DNA of 64,000 bases from Cymbidium sinense (GCA_021442155.1 CM038221.1:29603906-29667905), one strand, 5' to 3'. Counted from the stretch's first letter, positions 36,669-49,510 are shown. Translations and numbers: made by a program. The notes: generated by a model from the letters alone, not told the origin.

Positions 36669-37940
36669 GTGAAAGAAGCATTGGTTCAAGCCCGAGGGGG
36701 ATCATCAGTTCCAAAGGGTACACCTAACCTAGAGGAGTTCGATTCCATCCAATATCCAAAGGATTTCGTGCCACCTTCTTTTAAGAGTTTTGATTACAGT
36801 GAAAACTCGAGGCAACACATTGCACACTTTAGAGCCAGTTGTTGCAATGCTGGTGGCAGTGACGCTTTACTTTTTTATCTCTTTTTTAGTAGCCTAGTGG
36901 GTATAGCATTTGACTAGTACGCTGAACTTCCCAATAGTTCAATAAAGATATTTGTTGAGTTAGAGCAACTCTTCATCAAGAGGTTTGCTGGAGCTCAGCA
37001 AAGGGTCACTGTGGATGATCTCGTTGTAGCACAACAACACCCAGGTGAGTCCCTTGTTGATCACATTCTCAGGTGGCATAACTTGAGTATGAAATGCGAG
37101 CCATAACTCTCTAAGCAACATGCCATTGAAATTCTTCTTAAGAATATTCATGGCTTCATTAACTTCATATCAAAACATTTTGAAATTAATCAACAAGGTG
37201 GCTAGGCAAACAATTGCCTTTTCAAGATAAGTTGCCCAAGCGTAGAAGGTATATGAGAATAAATGGAGTGACAATGGTAGATAAGGGAAGCACCAACTAG
37301 AGATCGTCGAGACCACCCGACCTCTCACTTCCACCTCCTCTACCACCAGGCGCCTCTGAGGCCACCGCCACAGTAGCCTCCACTACCACCTCCTCCCTTC
37401 ACGGTGACGCACACATATCAGCCAGTAGCTATGGTCCACCTACTCTTTTGGATAAACTTAACAAGCCTTATTCATTTAAGAGGGAGGTAATCAGGAAGAT
37501 CTTTAAGAACCTCTTAAAGAATCCTGATTTTCAATTACCTAAACCTAGGAGACCGGAGGAAGTGTGCAAAATCCATGACCCTAACTTTTGCCCATATGTA
37601 TGCTAGGTCATGTTTTGGAAGATTGCTTCACATTCAAGGACTGTCTTTAACATAGCTTTAAGACCGGTGCTATTGTTATCTCAAAGGAATATCTTGTGGA
37701 ACAATCATCCAGTTCCATTAGGGTAATCCTTGGGGATACTTGCGATCCTTCCAAAATCAAAGAAGGTTGGGATATCTCTTTATCCCATACCTCTAAGAAG
37801 ATTGTTCATAAAATCAAGAAACTTTCCTTCCAGGTGCCTGAGCCAGCTCAAACCTCCAACCTCAAGGGGGGTTTGCAAATTGCCAGTGCTAACTCAAGGA
37901 AAGCAGGAGTTTAGCAGCAGCAACAGCCTATGCCAGTCTG
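36669..37940 (+). pseudogene. Gag of element B
   Basis: Open from 36669 to 36917 and co-linear with A's gag. It has PPSFKSFDYSENSRQHIAHF, SDALLFYLFFSSLVGIAFD, then a TAG (36915-36917) where A has Trp. It continues FIKRFAGAQQR, QQHPGESLVDHILRWHNLSM and a TAA (37103-37105) where A has Gln. The proline-rich linker and the start of the zinc knuckle follow (near 37590), but a small deletion there removes the second ligand. The tail 37696-37914 matches A's C-terminal tail. Confidence 0.85.
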
Positions 37941-38530
37941 GGATAGCCATGTAGCACAACCACCGACTGAGTCCAGCCTCTAGTCCATAGTTGCTGCTAC
38001 TACTACATCAGCGAGCACCTCTTCTACTTCAGCTAATTCCTCTTTTACTAGTAGAACTCTTATATCAGCGGATAAGGGCATCAAATCCCTTACCCCACTC
38101 ACTTCACTTGACTTTTACTATGTACCTCATTAAAAATCTAAGAAATCAATGGAGAAAGCTAGCTTGAATTATATTTGTGTCACTTCTCATGGGTTGTCTA
38201 CTTCTATTCTATTTAAAAACTCTTCAAGCCAAAATAATTATAACAATTTTGATCAATCTCCTCTTTTTGATTCAGAGTTGAATTTTTCCACTCTAAATCA
38301 TACGGGTTCACCTCTTGAGATAGACTTGGAATCTTCTAATTTTTAGGATCCCATAGGAGAAGTTGTAGGTGTACCTGATGAGCAGGTAGAATCTTCCATT
38401 ACCCTGCCGCAAGAGCTCACTAAGTCAACCTCCGTAGTGGCAAGGCTCTACCTCCTAGGGCATCACCTCAAGATAGAGGGAAATAAGTCATTAGTTAGAA
38501 GATCAAGAAGCCCTTCCACAGGATGCTCCA
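37941..38530 (+). pseudogene. Ser/Thr-rich and acidic spacer between gag and protease, element B
   Basis: Low-complexity Ser/Thr-rich sequence (STSSTSANSSFTSRT) is followed by an open stretch 38149-38346 ending LEIDLESSNF, equivalent to A's LEIDLESSDY. Stops break it. No enzyme motif is seen. Confidence 0.55.
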
Positions 38531-39150
38531 CCCTTGGACATGCTTGTGGAGGACCAGCTCAGAGTTGACTACAATGTTCTCCCTCACTTAAGAAAGTTTC
38601 CATCTAAGCTAAGCATATATGATGCTCTTGTCTTATCCAAAGAGATAAGGGAATCATTGATCAAGGCTCTTCTTAGATCTTGAGATAAGCTTAGCTCAGC
38701 TGACCGCTATTGGAGAGGAGGCACATTACTCCAGAGAAGTCCAAGGAGTCACCTTCATGGATGAAGACCTGCTACTAGGGGACATGGAGCACAACTGTCC
38801 CTCTACAACATAGTGGACATGGGCAGATTTAGACTTGCAAGAGTTCTCATCGATCCAGGTGCATCGGTAAACACTATGAGTCTAAAGACCCTTGCCTATT
38901 TGAGGATTGACATCTCTTCTCTCAGAGGTGATCAAATGATGTTAAGAGATTTCAATGAACAAGGTGAGAGGGCTCTAGGCTCTATTATTTTACCATTGGA
39001 GATAGGTGAATGGAAGACCGAAGCCAAGTTTTACATAATTGATTTGAATACTTCATTCACTGCTTTGCTCAGTAGGGCTTGGATACATTAGAATAAGATG
39101 ATTCCATCCTCCCTCAATTAGTGCATCAAGTTCAAAAGGATGGAATTGAA
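38531..39150 (+). pseudogene. Aspartic protease of element B, active site intact
   Basis: The open stretch 38813-39091 (92 codons) holds RVLIDPGASVNTMS with the catalytic Asp at 38852-38854, LAYLRIDISSLRGDQ, and the terminal block LLSRAWIH (Gly and Pro of the usual LLGRPWIH are changed). Upstream, 38540-38700 has HLRKFPSKLSIYDALVLSKE. Asp-Pro-Gly in place of Asp-Thr/Ser-Gly is also used by related plant elements as I recall, so it is probably authentic. The frame is broken upstream near 38680 and stops at 39091. Confidence 0.82.
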
Positions 39151-39700
39151 ATATGACAATGGAGATGAAAAGCCATTTTCAGTTAAAGAGGTTGAGATCT
39201 ATGAAGATGCGACCTACTATCTTCCTCAAAATTAAAGTATATTTTCTCATGAACTTGGACAAAATTCAAATTCAAGAGAAAAAGAAAAATAAGAAAAAGA
39301 AAAAGATAAAGAAAAAGAAAAAGAAAAGAAAAATGAAAGTCCAAGTGAACAAGAAAGAACATTGAGGAAGAAGTAGAGCCACATATCACATCCATCCACA
39401 GTTTATTCCATCACATGGGCATATGGGTAGAATGGCTTGACCTCCACCAGGTAGAGGCAGAGGTAGAAATAAAGGTAGTTCCAGAGGTTGACGACCCCCT
39501 GGATGGCCATCAACCAATAGGGGTTATGTTTCAGGTCATAGGAGTACCCTTACTATTCACAGAGACTTGGAATCTAGTTTGGAAGATGAGTCTAATGTGA
39601 TTAGTATACCAGCCAACCCCTCTCAGCGGGTTCCATTGGAGGTGACTTTATCCAAAGGTGAAGGTCCTCCGACAAAAAAAATTATTAGGTTTATATGGGA
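39151..39700 (+). pseudogene. Lysine-rich linker, element B
   Basis: An A/G-only tract (about 39265-39345) encodes a run of Lys with few other residues. It is followed by an acidic patch and a remnant of the RG-rich stretch seen in A (near 39440-39510). The purine tract looks like a microsatellite in origin, yet both elements keep a lysine frame. Confidence 0.6.
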
Positions 39701-40374
39701 ACCTTAACTCTAACCTCACTTTCATCATAAAAAGTTGAAGGTTTAGTAGTTAAGGAAGCCCCTCAGTCTTCCAAGAATGTTAGATCAAAGAGATTCTTTT
39801 TGGGTTCATCATCCTCAAGTCCAAAACTTGATGTATGACTTGAGGATATTTCAAATCAAGAATTAATGGAATTACCATTTGACTTTTACTAGCCTTGTGT
39901 TCATAATCTTATATAGAAAGGTTTGTTCCTTATACATGGTCCGTGCAGTCGAGTATTTAGAAACTTTGAATATATAGGAGAAACATAATCATGAGATAGG
40001 GTAATTTGGTCCAATCGATGATGACGATTACTGCTTAGTTGTTACCAACCATTTGGAGTATGATAGGTTCTTTTCACGCAACACCAACTCTTATGAGAAT
40101 GTGTGTTTAGAAACTTTAGGGGATTCAGATGATCTTCAAATCAAAGATGCTCCTGAATTTGAAAAAGAAATCCATTCAACAATAGACAAGCTTAAAGAAA
40201 TCAACCTCGAAATAGAAGATCTTACATTTACATCATTCAGTGAAGAAGACAATGACTTAGTTAGGCTATTGAGTTTAAAGACTACTTCACATGAAGTTAT
40301 GAAGATATGCCGGATTATCTCGATGTAGTCCACAGCTAGATCCTAGCATTAACCATCAAGCAAGCCTAGATGCA
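39701..40374 (+). pseudogene. Linker before RT, element B
   Basis: The open stretch 40053-40328 (91 codons) encodes YDRFFSRNTNSYENVCLE, DDLQIKDAPEFEKEIH and further acidic sequence, matching A 19445-19654. The upstream part (39770-39950) matches A 19730-19957 with stops. The function is unknown; it is probably a spacer. Confidence 0.6.
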
Positions 40375-41110
40375 TGCGATTAGAAATCGAACAATGGGTC
40401 ATTTTGAAAGAAAGATGCGATCTTTGGTTTCATCAGGGAAGAAAAATACCCTACCTAGTTAGCCAGTGTCAAACCAATTAAGAAAAAGAAAGGCCAGATT
40501 TTCATATTCATCAATTTCAGGGACTTAAACAAGGCATGTTCTATACTAGAATTGATGGTGGACATAGCCTCATCTCATGCAATGTCTTCTTTCATGGATG
40601 GATCATCTGGAAACAACCAAATCAAGATATCTCCTGAAGATGAAAGAAACACTACTTTTTGAACCCCGGTCAGAATTTTCTATTATAAGGTCATGCCTTT
40701 CGGCCTTAAAAATGCTTGTGCTACATACTAACGGGCCATGACTCAGATCTTCAATGAACTCATCCATCATCATGTTGAGTGTTATGTTGATGATCTAGTA
40801 GTCGAAAGCAGAGAAAAAGAAGATCATCTCTTTGACTTAAGAGTAGTTTTTAAACTGTTAAGATAATATAACCTCAAAATGAATCCCCTAAAGTGTGCAT
40901 TCGGAGTAGCTTCAGGGAAATTCCTTGGTTTTGTTGTCCCACATCGAGGAATAGAGATAGATTCAGAAAATATTAAAGTATCTTGGAAATTCCACCTCCT
41001 AAAAGTCTAACAAAACTCAGATCATTCTAAGGACGGTTGGCGTATCTGAGACACTTTATCTCCAACCTATCGGGGAGATGCAAGCCATTTTCAACAACTG
41101 TCAAAAAGGA
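40375..41110 (+). pseudogene. Reverse transcriptase of element B
   Basis: Visible in order are KKKKGQIF, INFRDLNKAC, FMDGSSGNNQIKI, YKVMPFGLKNACATY, a TAA in place of a Gln codon just after, then FNELIHHHVECYVDDLVVES with YVDD at 40783-40794, then [16 protein letters not shown] and RLAYLRHFISNLSGRCK. Compared with A the MPFGLKNA block is intact. Relative to A, about 15 residues are missing near DFRDLNKAC. Several stops and frame changes disable it. Confidence 0.88.
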
Positions 41111-41620
41111 TGCCATGTTTAAGTGGGATGATAAGTGCTAGCATGCCTTTGAAGATATCAAGCGGTGGTGAAGCTAATTTTAGCCTATCAGGCGGACTCA
41201 TCCTCTACACAGCTGCTTTGGATGACTCTCTCGGTGTTTTGTTGGCCCAAGCCAATGACGAAGGCAAAGAGAGTGCTCTCTACTACCTCAACCATCTTTT
41301 GATTCATGCTGAAGCAAACTACCCACCTATTGAGAAACATTGTCTATCCTTAATCTTTGTTTCCTAAAAAGCTATGACATGATATGCTTTCTCATAAGGT
41401 GAACTTAATTTCTAGAATAAATCCACTATAGTATCTCTCATGACTATCTATCCGGTTGGTGGCGGTCCATAATACTCTCACAGTTTGATATCACTTTCGT
41501 ACCCCTTCCGTGCGGTAAAAGAACAAGCACTAGTGAATTTCTTAGCAGCACACTCACTTCCTGATGATTCTCCACTTAGTGACGATCACCCTGATGAACA
41601 AATCATGAACTTCGGGGAGA
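41111..41620 (+). pseudogene. RT-linked RNase H of element B
   Basis: The open stretch 41110-41367 carries LILYTAALDDSLGVLLAQ, KESALYYLNHLLI and YPPIEKHCLSL. After a stop, the connection continues with LVNFLAAHSLPDDSPLSDDH (about 41530-41600), a spacer typical before the aRNH. It is homologous to A 18060-18460. Confidence 0.75.
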
Positions 41621-42160
41621 TTGACAATCGTTGATGGGAGATGCATGTTGATGGTGCAGCTTCTTTTTATAAGGGGGAAGCACCATGATCTACTCTTCCG
41701 GTAGGAATAGTTCTCTCTAACTCCAGCATGAGATTCTCAATCAACTGCACCAACAATGAAGCCGAGTATGAGGCTTTGATTGTCGGTCTGGAGTTAGCCA
41801 TCATAATTTGTGTCAAAAGCATCAACATCTACGGGGATTCTCAGTTGGTCATCAACCAAATTGCTGCGTCCTACAATGTTCTCAAACCCAAGCTTCATCA
41901 TTACCATGAGTACACCATGAAGCTGTTGGCCCAAATCTCTGAGGTTACCATCTACAAGATCCCTCGTGGGGAGAACGCAGTTGCAGATGCTCTAGCCAAA
42001 CTTGCCAAGGAGTTAGCAAGTCCGAAAGATGAGTCCATTCCAATAAGGGTCCAAAATAGACAGGTTCTAGCCCTTATTGACGTTGAACTCATCGATAGAT
42101 TCTCACTTGAAGGGGAGGTTGTCGTTATGAAAATGGATGATGAGTCAGATTGGTGGTAAC
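41621..42160 (+). pseudogene. Second (archaeal-type) RNase H of element B
   Basis: WEMHVDGAASFYKG carries the first catalytic Asp (41650-41652). One TGA follows. Then 143 open codons (41728-42159) contain CTNNEAEYEALIVGLELA (Glu), INIYGDSQLVINQIA (Asp), KPKLHHYHEYTMKLL and IPRGENAVADALAKLAKEL (last Asp). The full acidic set is present. This domain, lying between RNase H and integrase, places the family in the Tat/Ogre group. Confidence 0.87.
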
Positions 42161-43307
42161 CATTCATGGATTACCTAAACACAGGTAGACTACCTCAAGA
42201 GAAATTACAAGCCCATCAGGTGAAACAGAGAGTTCTCACCTATGCTCTCGTGATGGCACCTTGTACCACCGATCGTTCGATCACATGTGGTTACATTATT
42301 TTGCTAAACATGAATCTCATAAGATTATAACCGAGGTACATTCAGGTCTATGCAGAGCGCATCAGTCCGATCTGAAAATGAAAGCGAAGATCAAGAGATA
42401 AGGATACTACTGGCCTTCGATGATCACAGACTGCATGGATATAGCTAGAAGATTCCACCAATGTCAACTACACGGTGTGGTCCTCCACCAACCACCCAAC
42501 ATTTTACACCCTACATTGGCCTCATGGCCATTTGAGTCTTTGAGCTGACATTATGGGTCCATTCGATCCTCCTTCTTCCAAGGGTCACCGGTTCATCTTA
42601 GCCTTTCATTCTTTTCCAAGTGGGAAGCAATCCCACTCAGAGAGGTCACAACTCGGCATGTGTTTTTTTAGAACCATATATAGGTTGGGTGCCTCACCGA
42701 ATTATATCCGATAATGGTACTGCATTCAAAAGCATGAAGATCAAAAGCTTTGTGAGGAGACACAAAATAGATTAGAGATACTCTACTATCTACTATCCTA
42801 GGGCCAATGGCCTTGCTGAAGCATTCAATAAAACTCTCATCTAGATATTGAACAAAAACACTAGATGATAATAAACGACAATGGCATTAGCAATTGGTTG
42901 AAGCTTTGTGGGCACCCACATCTGGGACTCACCATCTACCCCTTTTTTCTTTATGGGTCAGCCATTCTACCTTTAGAAGTTCAACTCCCTTCAGAATAAT
43001 TGTAGCAAGATCACTATAGAGCATAATGCAAATTATGGTTAGAAGTGCTCAAGGTTTGGAGGAGAGAGGCATGCAGAACCTCGAGTTGTCCAAAGCCAAA
43101 ATGATTCAAGCTCACAAAATGGTGCCTAGAACATTCCAAGTCAGCTCATCCCTAGTCTAATTGTTGCCCATCAAAAGATGGGAGGCAAGTTTGAACCCAC
43201 TTGGGAAGGCCCCATGTCATAGAAGGCTATCAAGAAGGATCTATCATCTCATTGATTGTAAGGAGACACCAATTAATGGGCTCTATTTGAAGAAATATTA
43301 CCCATGA
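42161..43307 (+). pseudogene. Integrase of element B, DD35E residues intact
   Basis: The N-terminal zinc-binding region shows HYFAKHESHK, EVHSGLCRAHQ and a HQC motif. The core has ADIMGPFDPPSSKGHRFI (Asp 42547-42549), RIISDNGTAF (Asp 42710-42712) and NGLAEAFNKTL (Glu 42818-42820). The last two are 36 codons apart, that is DD35E spacing. The C-terminal GGKFEPTWEGPM and LYLKKYYP end with TGA at 43305-43307. The first two Asp codons are in different frames, and several stops lie between, so it is inactive. No chromodomain is seen, as expected for this group. Confidence 0.87.
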
Positions 43308-46300
43308 CATAAAAACATGTTTGAAAATAATAATTAAAAAGAACTTTGATTCCTTTCATCCAAACTTTGTTATCTTTCAAGCATTGTTTGCTTGTTTGTG
43401 AATCCGCCAGCATGTTTTAGGGTAGGGGTAAGAGTCCCCTAGAGGCATCCTAATCCCTTTATCACTTCACAAACACATTCCTCCCATGCTATTAGAGTAG
43501 GTGTAAGATCCCCAATGGCTTCCTATTTGACTAGCATAACTAAGTTAGGTGTGAGATCCCAAGCGGTATCCTTTCTTAGTGGAGTAGCACTTCTACGTGC
43601 TCAGGGTAGGTGTAAGAGTCCCCCATCGGCATCCTATTCCTTTTTCATGACACCATCACTTTCATCCCGGTGCTACTATGATAGGTGTAAGATTTTCCAA
43701 TGGCATCCTATTTCGACTAGCATAACTAAGTTAGGTTTGAGATCCCAAGCGACATCCTTTCTTAATGGGAATCCTAGTTTCCATCCATGACACCATTTCA
43801 TCAAACCCCCAACATCTTTTAAGATCGGTGTAAGAGTCCCCCAGTGGTATCCTATTCCCTTTAATATGTACACTAAACACAAACATATATCTTTTCTCAG
43901 GCTATTTTGATGTGGGAGCAAGCCTCATTATCACTCATTAGTTGGCTTTAGGTTTTACAAGTATTTCACCCCAGTGATCATTTGTTGGGTGGATGTGAGT
44001 CCCCGTGCTTTCTTCTTAACTTGATCACTGCACACTGACAATCGCCTTGTTAGTTTGGTATGCTTCACTGCCCAGCCAGTGAGCTACCTTATGTTGACTT
44101 TGTTTAAGAAGATGTGAGTCCCCATGCTTTCTTCTTGAACTAGCCATCATGTACTGACTAGGTTGAGTATCTCTGAGGTTTAGGATAAGCCCTCGAGGCT
44201 CATCTTAACTATGTTTGAGGTGAAGTCTCAGTCTTGGAATTCAGTAGTCACTTAGGTGATGGATAATCCAGACTATCAAGCTCATTATGGGAAGATGTCT
44301 CATGCTTTCTTCCCGGTTGATTGTGTATTTTCCTTGGTTGGTTCTCCATGCGGCGATGACCCAGGATACACTCTTGGCGGATGTGAGTCCCTTTCTCTCC
44401 TTATTGGCCATAATTGGATATACATGATGTCATGTCTTTTGGTGTTGGTTTAAAGCCTTTAGCGACCCCTTCTCCTGTGGGCACTCTACTTGGATCACGT
44501 CATTTGTGACCCCATTTAGACACTACCTGTGTTACTCTTGGATTGGATAGTCCCCCTTTCATAGTATCCACCTCTATGGTTGGAGAATTTATTTAGCGGA
44601 TGCCCAGGTTCTCCCTTGCAGTAAACCTGAGATAGGTCTAGGTTATTATAAGCTCCTTCTCAGTGTGATCCCTCACACATCAATAGGGTCTGCGATAACA
44701 AACAAAATAAACAAATTATATTCACTTGTGGATTAAGAATTCAAGCCCCCAAAGGGCCCCTTTTTCAAGCATCCTATCTTTTTGGTTCGAAAACTCCCTA
44801 TAGGAATTGCGACCCTGAAAGATAAATCTCGGATTTCTCCATAGTCACCCTTAGGTCAAGTTTAATCTATTTTTCCACTGACAGGTTACCCTGGCAATCA
44901 TTTCATTTTAGAAGATGTAATACTATGACGCTTTCTTTCTAGTATGATTGTCACACACCGACGGGCAACCCTAGGTCGGGTTTGATTTATTGTGCAAGCA
45001 ACTAATCACCCCAGTGGTCTTTTCAGGTGAAAGATGTGAGTCCCCGTGCTTTCATCCCTATCGACCATTGCACACCGAAAGGCACCCCTAGTTGGATAGT
45101 TCTCCCATCGGCCAGGAAATTACTCCCTTTGGATTTATAAACCTAAGAAGTTTTGATAGTCCTTTGTAGATCCATCCAGAGGGGATCCATCAAAATTAAA
45201 CAAATTAAAATCAATTGAAATAGATGCAAATGAAAATGAAATTGATTTTGACTATCTCTGAGTTAATTTAGTCTCACTCATATTACCAGGTGGGTTCTAT
45301 TTATTGCACAAGCAACTGATCGCCCCAGTGGTTCCTTGTTGTGGATGAAGTGAGTCCCCATGCTTTCTTTCTAACTTGACCATTGCACCCTGAAAGGCAC
45401 CCTCCTCAATTGGTTAGCTCTACTTTGTGGCTAGTAGGCTATCCCTTTGGATTTGTAAACCTAAGACAGGTTTAGGCCGATATTGGCCCCTTCTTAGTAG
45501 ATCCATTGTAGACCTAGGAGATCCATCAAACTAAAACCAATAGAATTTAAAATAATTAAAATTAACATAAGCACATGTCTTTTCTCGAGCTACTTTGATC
45601 TGGGAGTAAGCCCCTCATGGCACTCACTCATTAGCTGCTCTAGGTTTAGTTGACATGCTACCTTTGTGATCATTTGTTGGGGGATGTGAGTCCCTTTCTT
45701 CCCAACTTGATCATTGCACACCTTGTTTTGGTTGGTATGCTTCCTTCCAGTGAATTACCTCATGTTGACTTTGTTTAAGAAGATGTGAGTCCCCGTGCTT
45801 TCTTCTTAGACTAGCCTACATGTACTAACCAGGTCGAGCATATTTGAGGTTTAGGATAAGTCTCCCAGAGATTCCTTTCCTCTTGACTATCTTTGAGTTT
45901 ATTTAAGTACCCCAGTGGCGTTCACTCAATAGTTAGGCCTAGGTCGGGTTTGATTTGTTGCACAAGCAACCGATCACCCTAGTGGTTCTTAGTTTTGAAA
46001 GATTTGAGTCCCCGCGCTTTCTTCCTAACTTGATCATTGCACACCGAAAAGCACTCCCTTGGTTGGATGGTCTTACCAAGCGGTTGGTAGACTATTCACT
46101 TTTGATTGGTAAATCTGAGCTAGCCCAAGGCCTCCATGGCCCCTACTCAGTGCGATCCATCAAACCAATGGGATCCATCACAATAACCTAAAAAAATGAA
46201 TTTATTTTGACTATCCTTAAGTTGATTTAAGTCCCCAATGGAATTCACTCAATAATGTCAGCCCTAGGTTGGGTACAATCCGTTGCTTTGCCAATGGATC

Positions 46301-47112
46301 ACTCCAGCAACTAGTCCCTACTATGGAGGATGTAAGTCTACTATGCTTTCTTCCTAGTACATGTTGTATACCGAAGGCATTCCCTTTGGTTGGTTAGTCC
46401 CACTATGTGTTTGGTAGACTACCCCCTTTTGGATTCAAAAATATGAGCTAGTGACCTCCATGGCTTCTACTCAGTACAATCCATTATAAAGCAACATGAT
46501 TCATCTTGAAATCCAAAACCTAAACAAACAAAACAAATTTATTCTTACTTCCCTGGAGTAGAATCTAAAACAAATCTAAAAATAAATTCAACCAATCTTT
46601 GATATGCTTCTCCGCAGTGAGATGCAAGTCTTTCTAGTTCTCCCAGTGGATCTAGAATTCTAATCCCTCAGCAGATTTCACAACCGCTCCTCCCTATGGA
46701 TGACTTGAACTTACTCCCTCAGTGGAGAGTTCACTTTTCCATCCCTAGTGGAGTCAACCAATCGAACCCAATTAAACAATCAAATAAATCAAATCACTTT
46801 TTATCTCAGTGAGCATCCAACTCAAATCAAAATTTCTCCCCAGCAAGACACTAGCTCTTATTACATCTCTCATCCCCCAGTAGATGACTTGAGCCTGCTT
46901 CTCTAGTGGAAGGCTCACTTGCTTGATCCCTAGTGGATCCCTCCTTTGCTCTCTTATGTCATTGACATAAGTAGAGTCACGTTGCACTAAGCTCTGGATT
47001 CTTTCTACACCTTGAGTTAGGAGTAGATCATTTTTGTTAGTGCTTGTGATCATTCAGTGTTGTTGATCATTTGGTCACCGCGTCTTGTGTTCTTGGTCAC
47101 ACCATACATATT
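43308..47112 (+). repeat. 3' region of element B, two kinds of tandem repeat
   Basis: It is non-coding, about 3.8 kb. From 43400 to 43870 are about seven short units around 'taggtgtaagagtcccc' and 'ggcatcctattcc'. From 43920 to 46600 are long units of about 110-330 bp with anchors resembling GATGTGAGTCCCCGTGCTTT (near 43993, 44111, 44380, 45023, 45345, 45675, 45781, 46000 and 46325). From 46600 to 47110 are short units with CCCTAGTGG motifs and a tail 'cacaccatacata'. It mirrors element A's 3' region. Such arrays are known in Tat elements and can seed satellites. Confidence 0.75.
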
Positions 47113-47122
47113 GGGCGCCCTT
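47113..47122 (+). other. GGGCGCCC palindrome before B 3' LTR
   Basis: GGGCGCCC (47113-47120) and TT lie directly before the LTR start at 47123. This is where the polypurine tract for plus-strand priming is normally found. The same bases precede A's 3' LTR. Confidence 0.55.
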
Positions 47123-49510
47123 TGTTGATCTCATTTTTGCAATGAGCTTTCAACCCCTCTATCTTAGGCATATGGCTCCTCTTAGACATTAAGAGTTTCT
47201 TTAGACTTAAGACACTCCTTTGTTGACCTCATTTGGTGATGAGCTCTCAACTCCTCCATCTTAGGCATAGGACTCCTCTTAGAGATTAAGAGTTTTCTTA
47301 GACTTAAGACACTCCTTGGTTGACCTCATTTTGGTGATGAGCTCTCAACCTTTCCACCTTAGACATAGGACCTCTTTTAGACATTAAGAGCTTCCTTAGT
47401 CTTAAGATACTTCTTGTGATTAGGTGAACACTTTACCTAATCCTAGAGACTTAGAAGAGTTAGATATAGGAATAGTAGTATGCCTTAGGGATTTAGCAAA
47501 ACTTGCCTACCCTATAGCTTGAACCAAAATTTTCTTTCCTTCTTTTATTCCTTAACCCTCACTTAATTATGGGTTAACTCATTAATTACCTTTTAATTAA
47601 TTTCATAAAATTCTAAAACATTCCATAACTCAATTAATCTATTTTGGGTAGGTACTTGTTCATGTTTAAGCTTAAGGAAATCAAAATCCAACTCACATGT
47701 GTGAGAGGGGTTAGGAAAGTACTTAAATTAACCCCTTAGCTTAATTAATCCTTAATCATGAGCCAATTGCATTAGGTACCTTTCTTTTCTAGGTACATTA
47801 CTGATTTAAATTTCTTGTGTGGTTTATGTCATCTCATTGGCTCATAATTATTAGATTGACTATGCTAAGTTGGTGTAGGTAAGGGGTAATTAATACACTT
47901 AATCATGCCTTAACCTAACCAAAGCATAAAATTGATCTAATTATCCAAAAATTAAATAAGAATAATAAACACATATGGGATGGGTTTGGAACAACAATTC
48001 ACCTCACATTCTTCAAATTGAGATCAAGCATAAACATAAAACAAAATGAAACAAGAATCACATTAAGATAAACTTTGATTTATTTTAAACATGCTTATAT
48101 CATATGATTATCTTTAGAAATTAATTAGGGTGAATGTATTTACATGCTTTCAGTTCTTTCCTAACATGCTAAATGTGTATGTCATATGAAAATCATGCAT
48201 TCATGCCATTGAAAAATCAAATTAAAAAAATGAAATATTTTCTTTATGTCAAATTGCATATTTTGGCTTAAAGTATGAATATGAGTGGCTATTATCACTA
48301 TTAAATCCAAATTATTTTTCAAAAATATATGAATCAATTATCAAAATTGAAAGTGTGCTACTTATACTTTATTTATAAGCTTGCATGTGAGTAAAACATA
48401 AAAGATGTGCATAGTGTGGTTCTCTTTTTCCTCTCTTTTAGCATAGTTTTGAATAGGATTTGACAATGTGTATAGTTTATTTGAAAAGAAGACAACACTT
48501 GTTTAAATCCATTCATATTCATTCCTATGCTATCACTTAAGAAGGATATCCATACTTACACATAAATAAACCAAACAAACAAAAATGAACTTTGCATCTT
48601 TCTTTTCCATTCATTTCTTTTGTACATGTGCTTGTATTTAAGAAAAGTGGTATATTAGTATGGACAACCTCGGGGTTGTGAGGCTTTAAGTAGCCCTAAG
48701 TAGGTCTTGTACCTTACACCCCTGGTGCTAATAATGACGGCGTCGTACTCACTTATGGCTTTCATACATTCATGTGTGCATGTGAAAATTGGATAAGAAA
48801 CCCCTTTTTTACTTAATGAAAATCATGCATCATAAAGCATCCCAATTTTCTTAAGTAAACATTACTTAGCATTCATCATAAAGTGTGCTAAACATTCTCA
48901 TTTGGTGTGTATAGATATGCTTAGGATTCATTCATATGCATGTTATACATGTTGGGAAAGAAATGAAATGATGTGTATTTTGTGATCTTAATTCACTTTA
49001 TTTAATTTAAAAATGCCTTTCTTTTTGAATAATTTTATTTAGAGTTCACCTAAACTTAGGATTAATTAAAACACATAATAAAATATTGACTAAATAAAAC
49101 TAAACATGAATCTACTTTAGAAATTACTTAAGGTAGGAAAAGAAATAGAAGTTCTCTTCTCTTTTTCCTCTCTTTACAACTTAGTAGTCAAATAGGTTCA
49201 TATAAACCAAACAAAATCACCAAATGAAATCAACCCAAATCAACTAAACAACTTAAATTAAACCACTCATCTAAGTTGAATATCTTTCATATGTAGAAAA
49301 CATAAACCTTAAAGTCATAGCTAATCATACGACATAAACCTTCTAAAGCACACACATTAGGCTAAGTCACCATTTTTAGCTTTAGGTTAGGGCGGTGCAT
49401 GGCTTGATGTTTGCTTTTATTTTGTGATGTAATATTTTAGTCTGGATAATTAGGGTGTATGCTCATAGAATGAATGGTAGGATGATTTAGTCTAATCATT
49501 ATTTTTTATA

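Noticed and set aside
43400..46600. Free satellite DNA block
   Set aside because: It lies between B's integrase stop and its 3' LTR, and element A has the same array at the same place, so it is part of the element.
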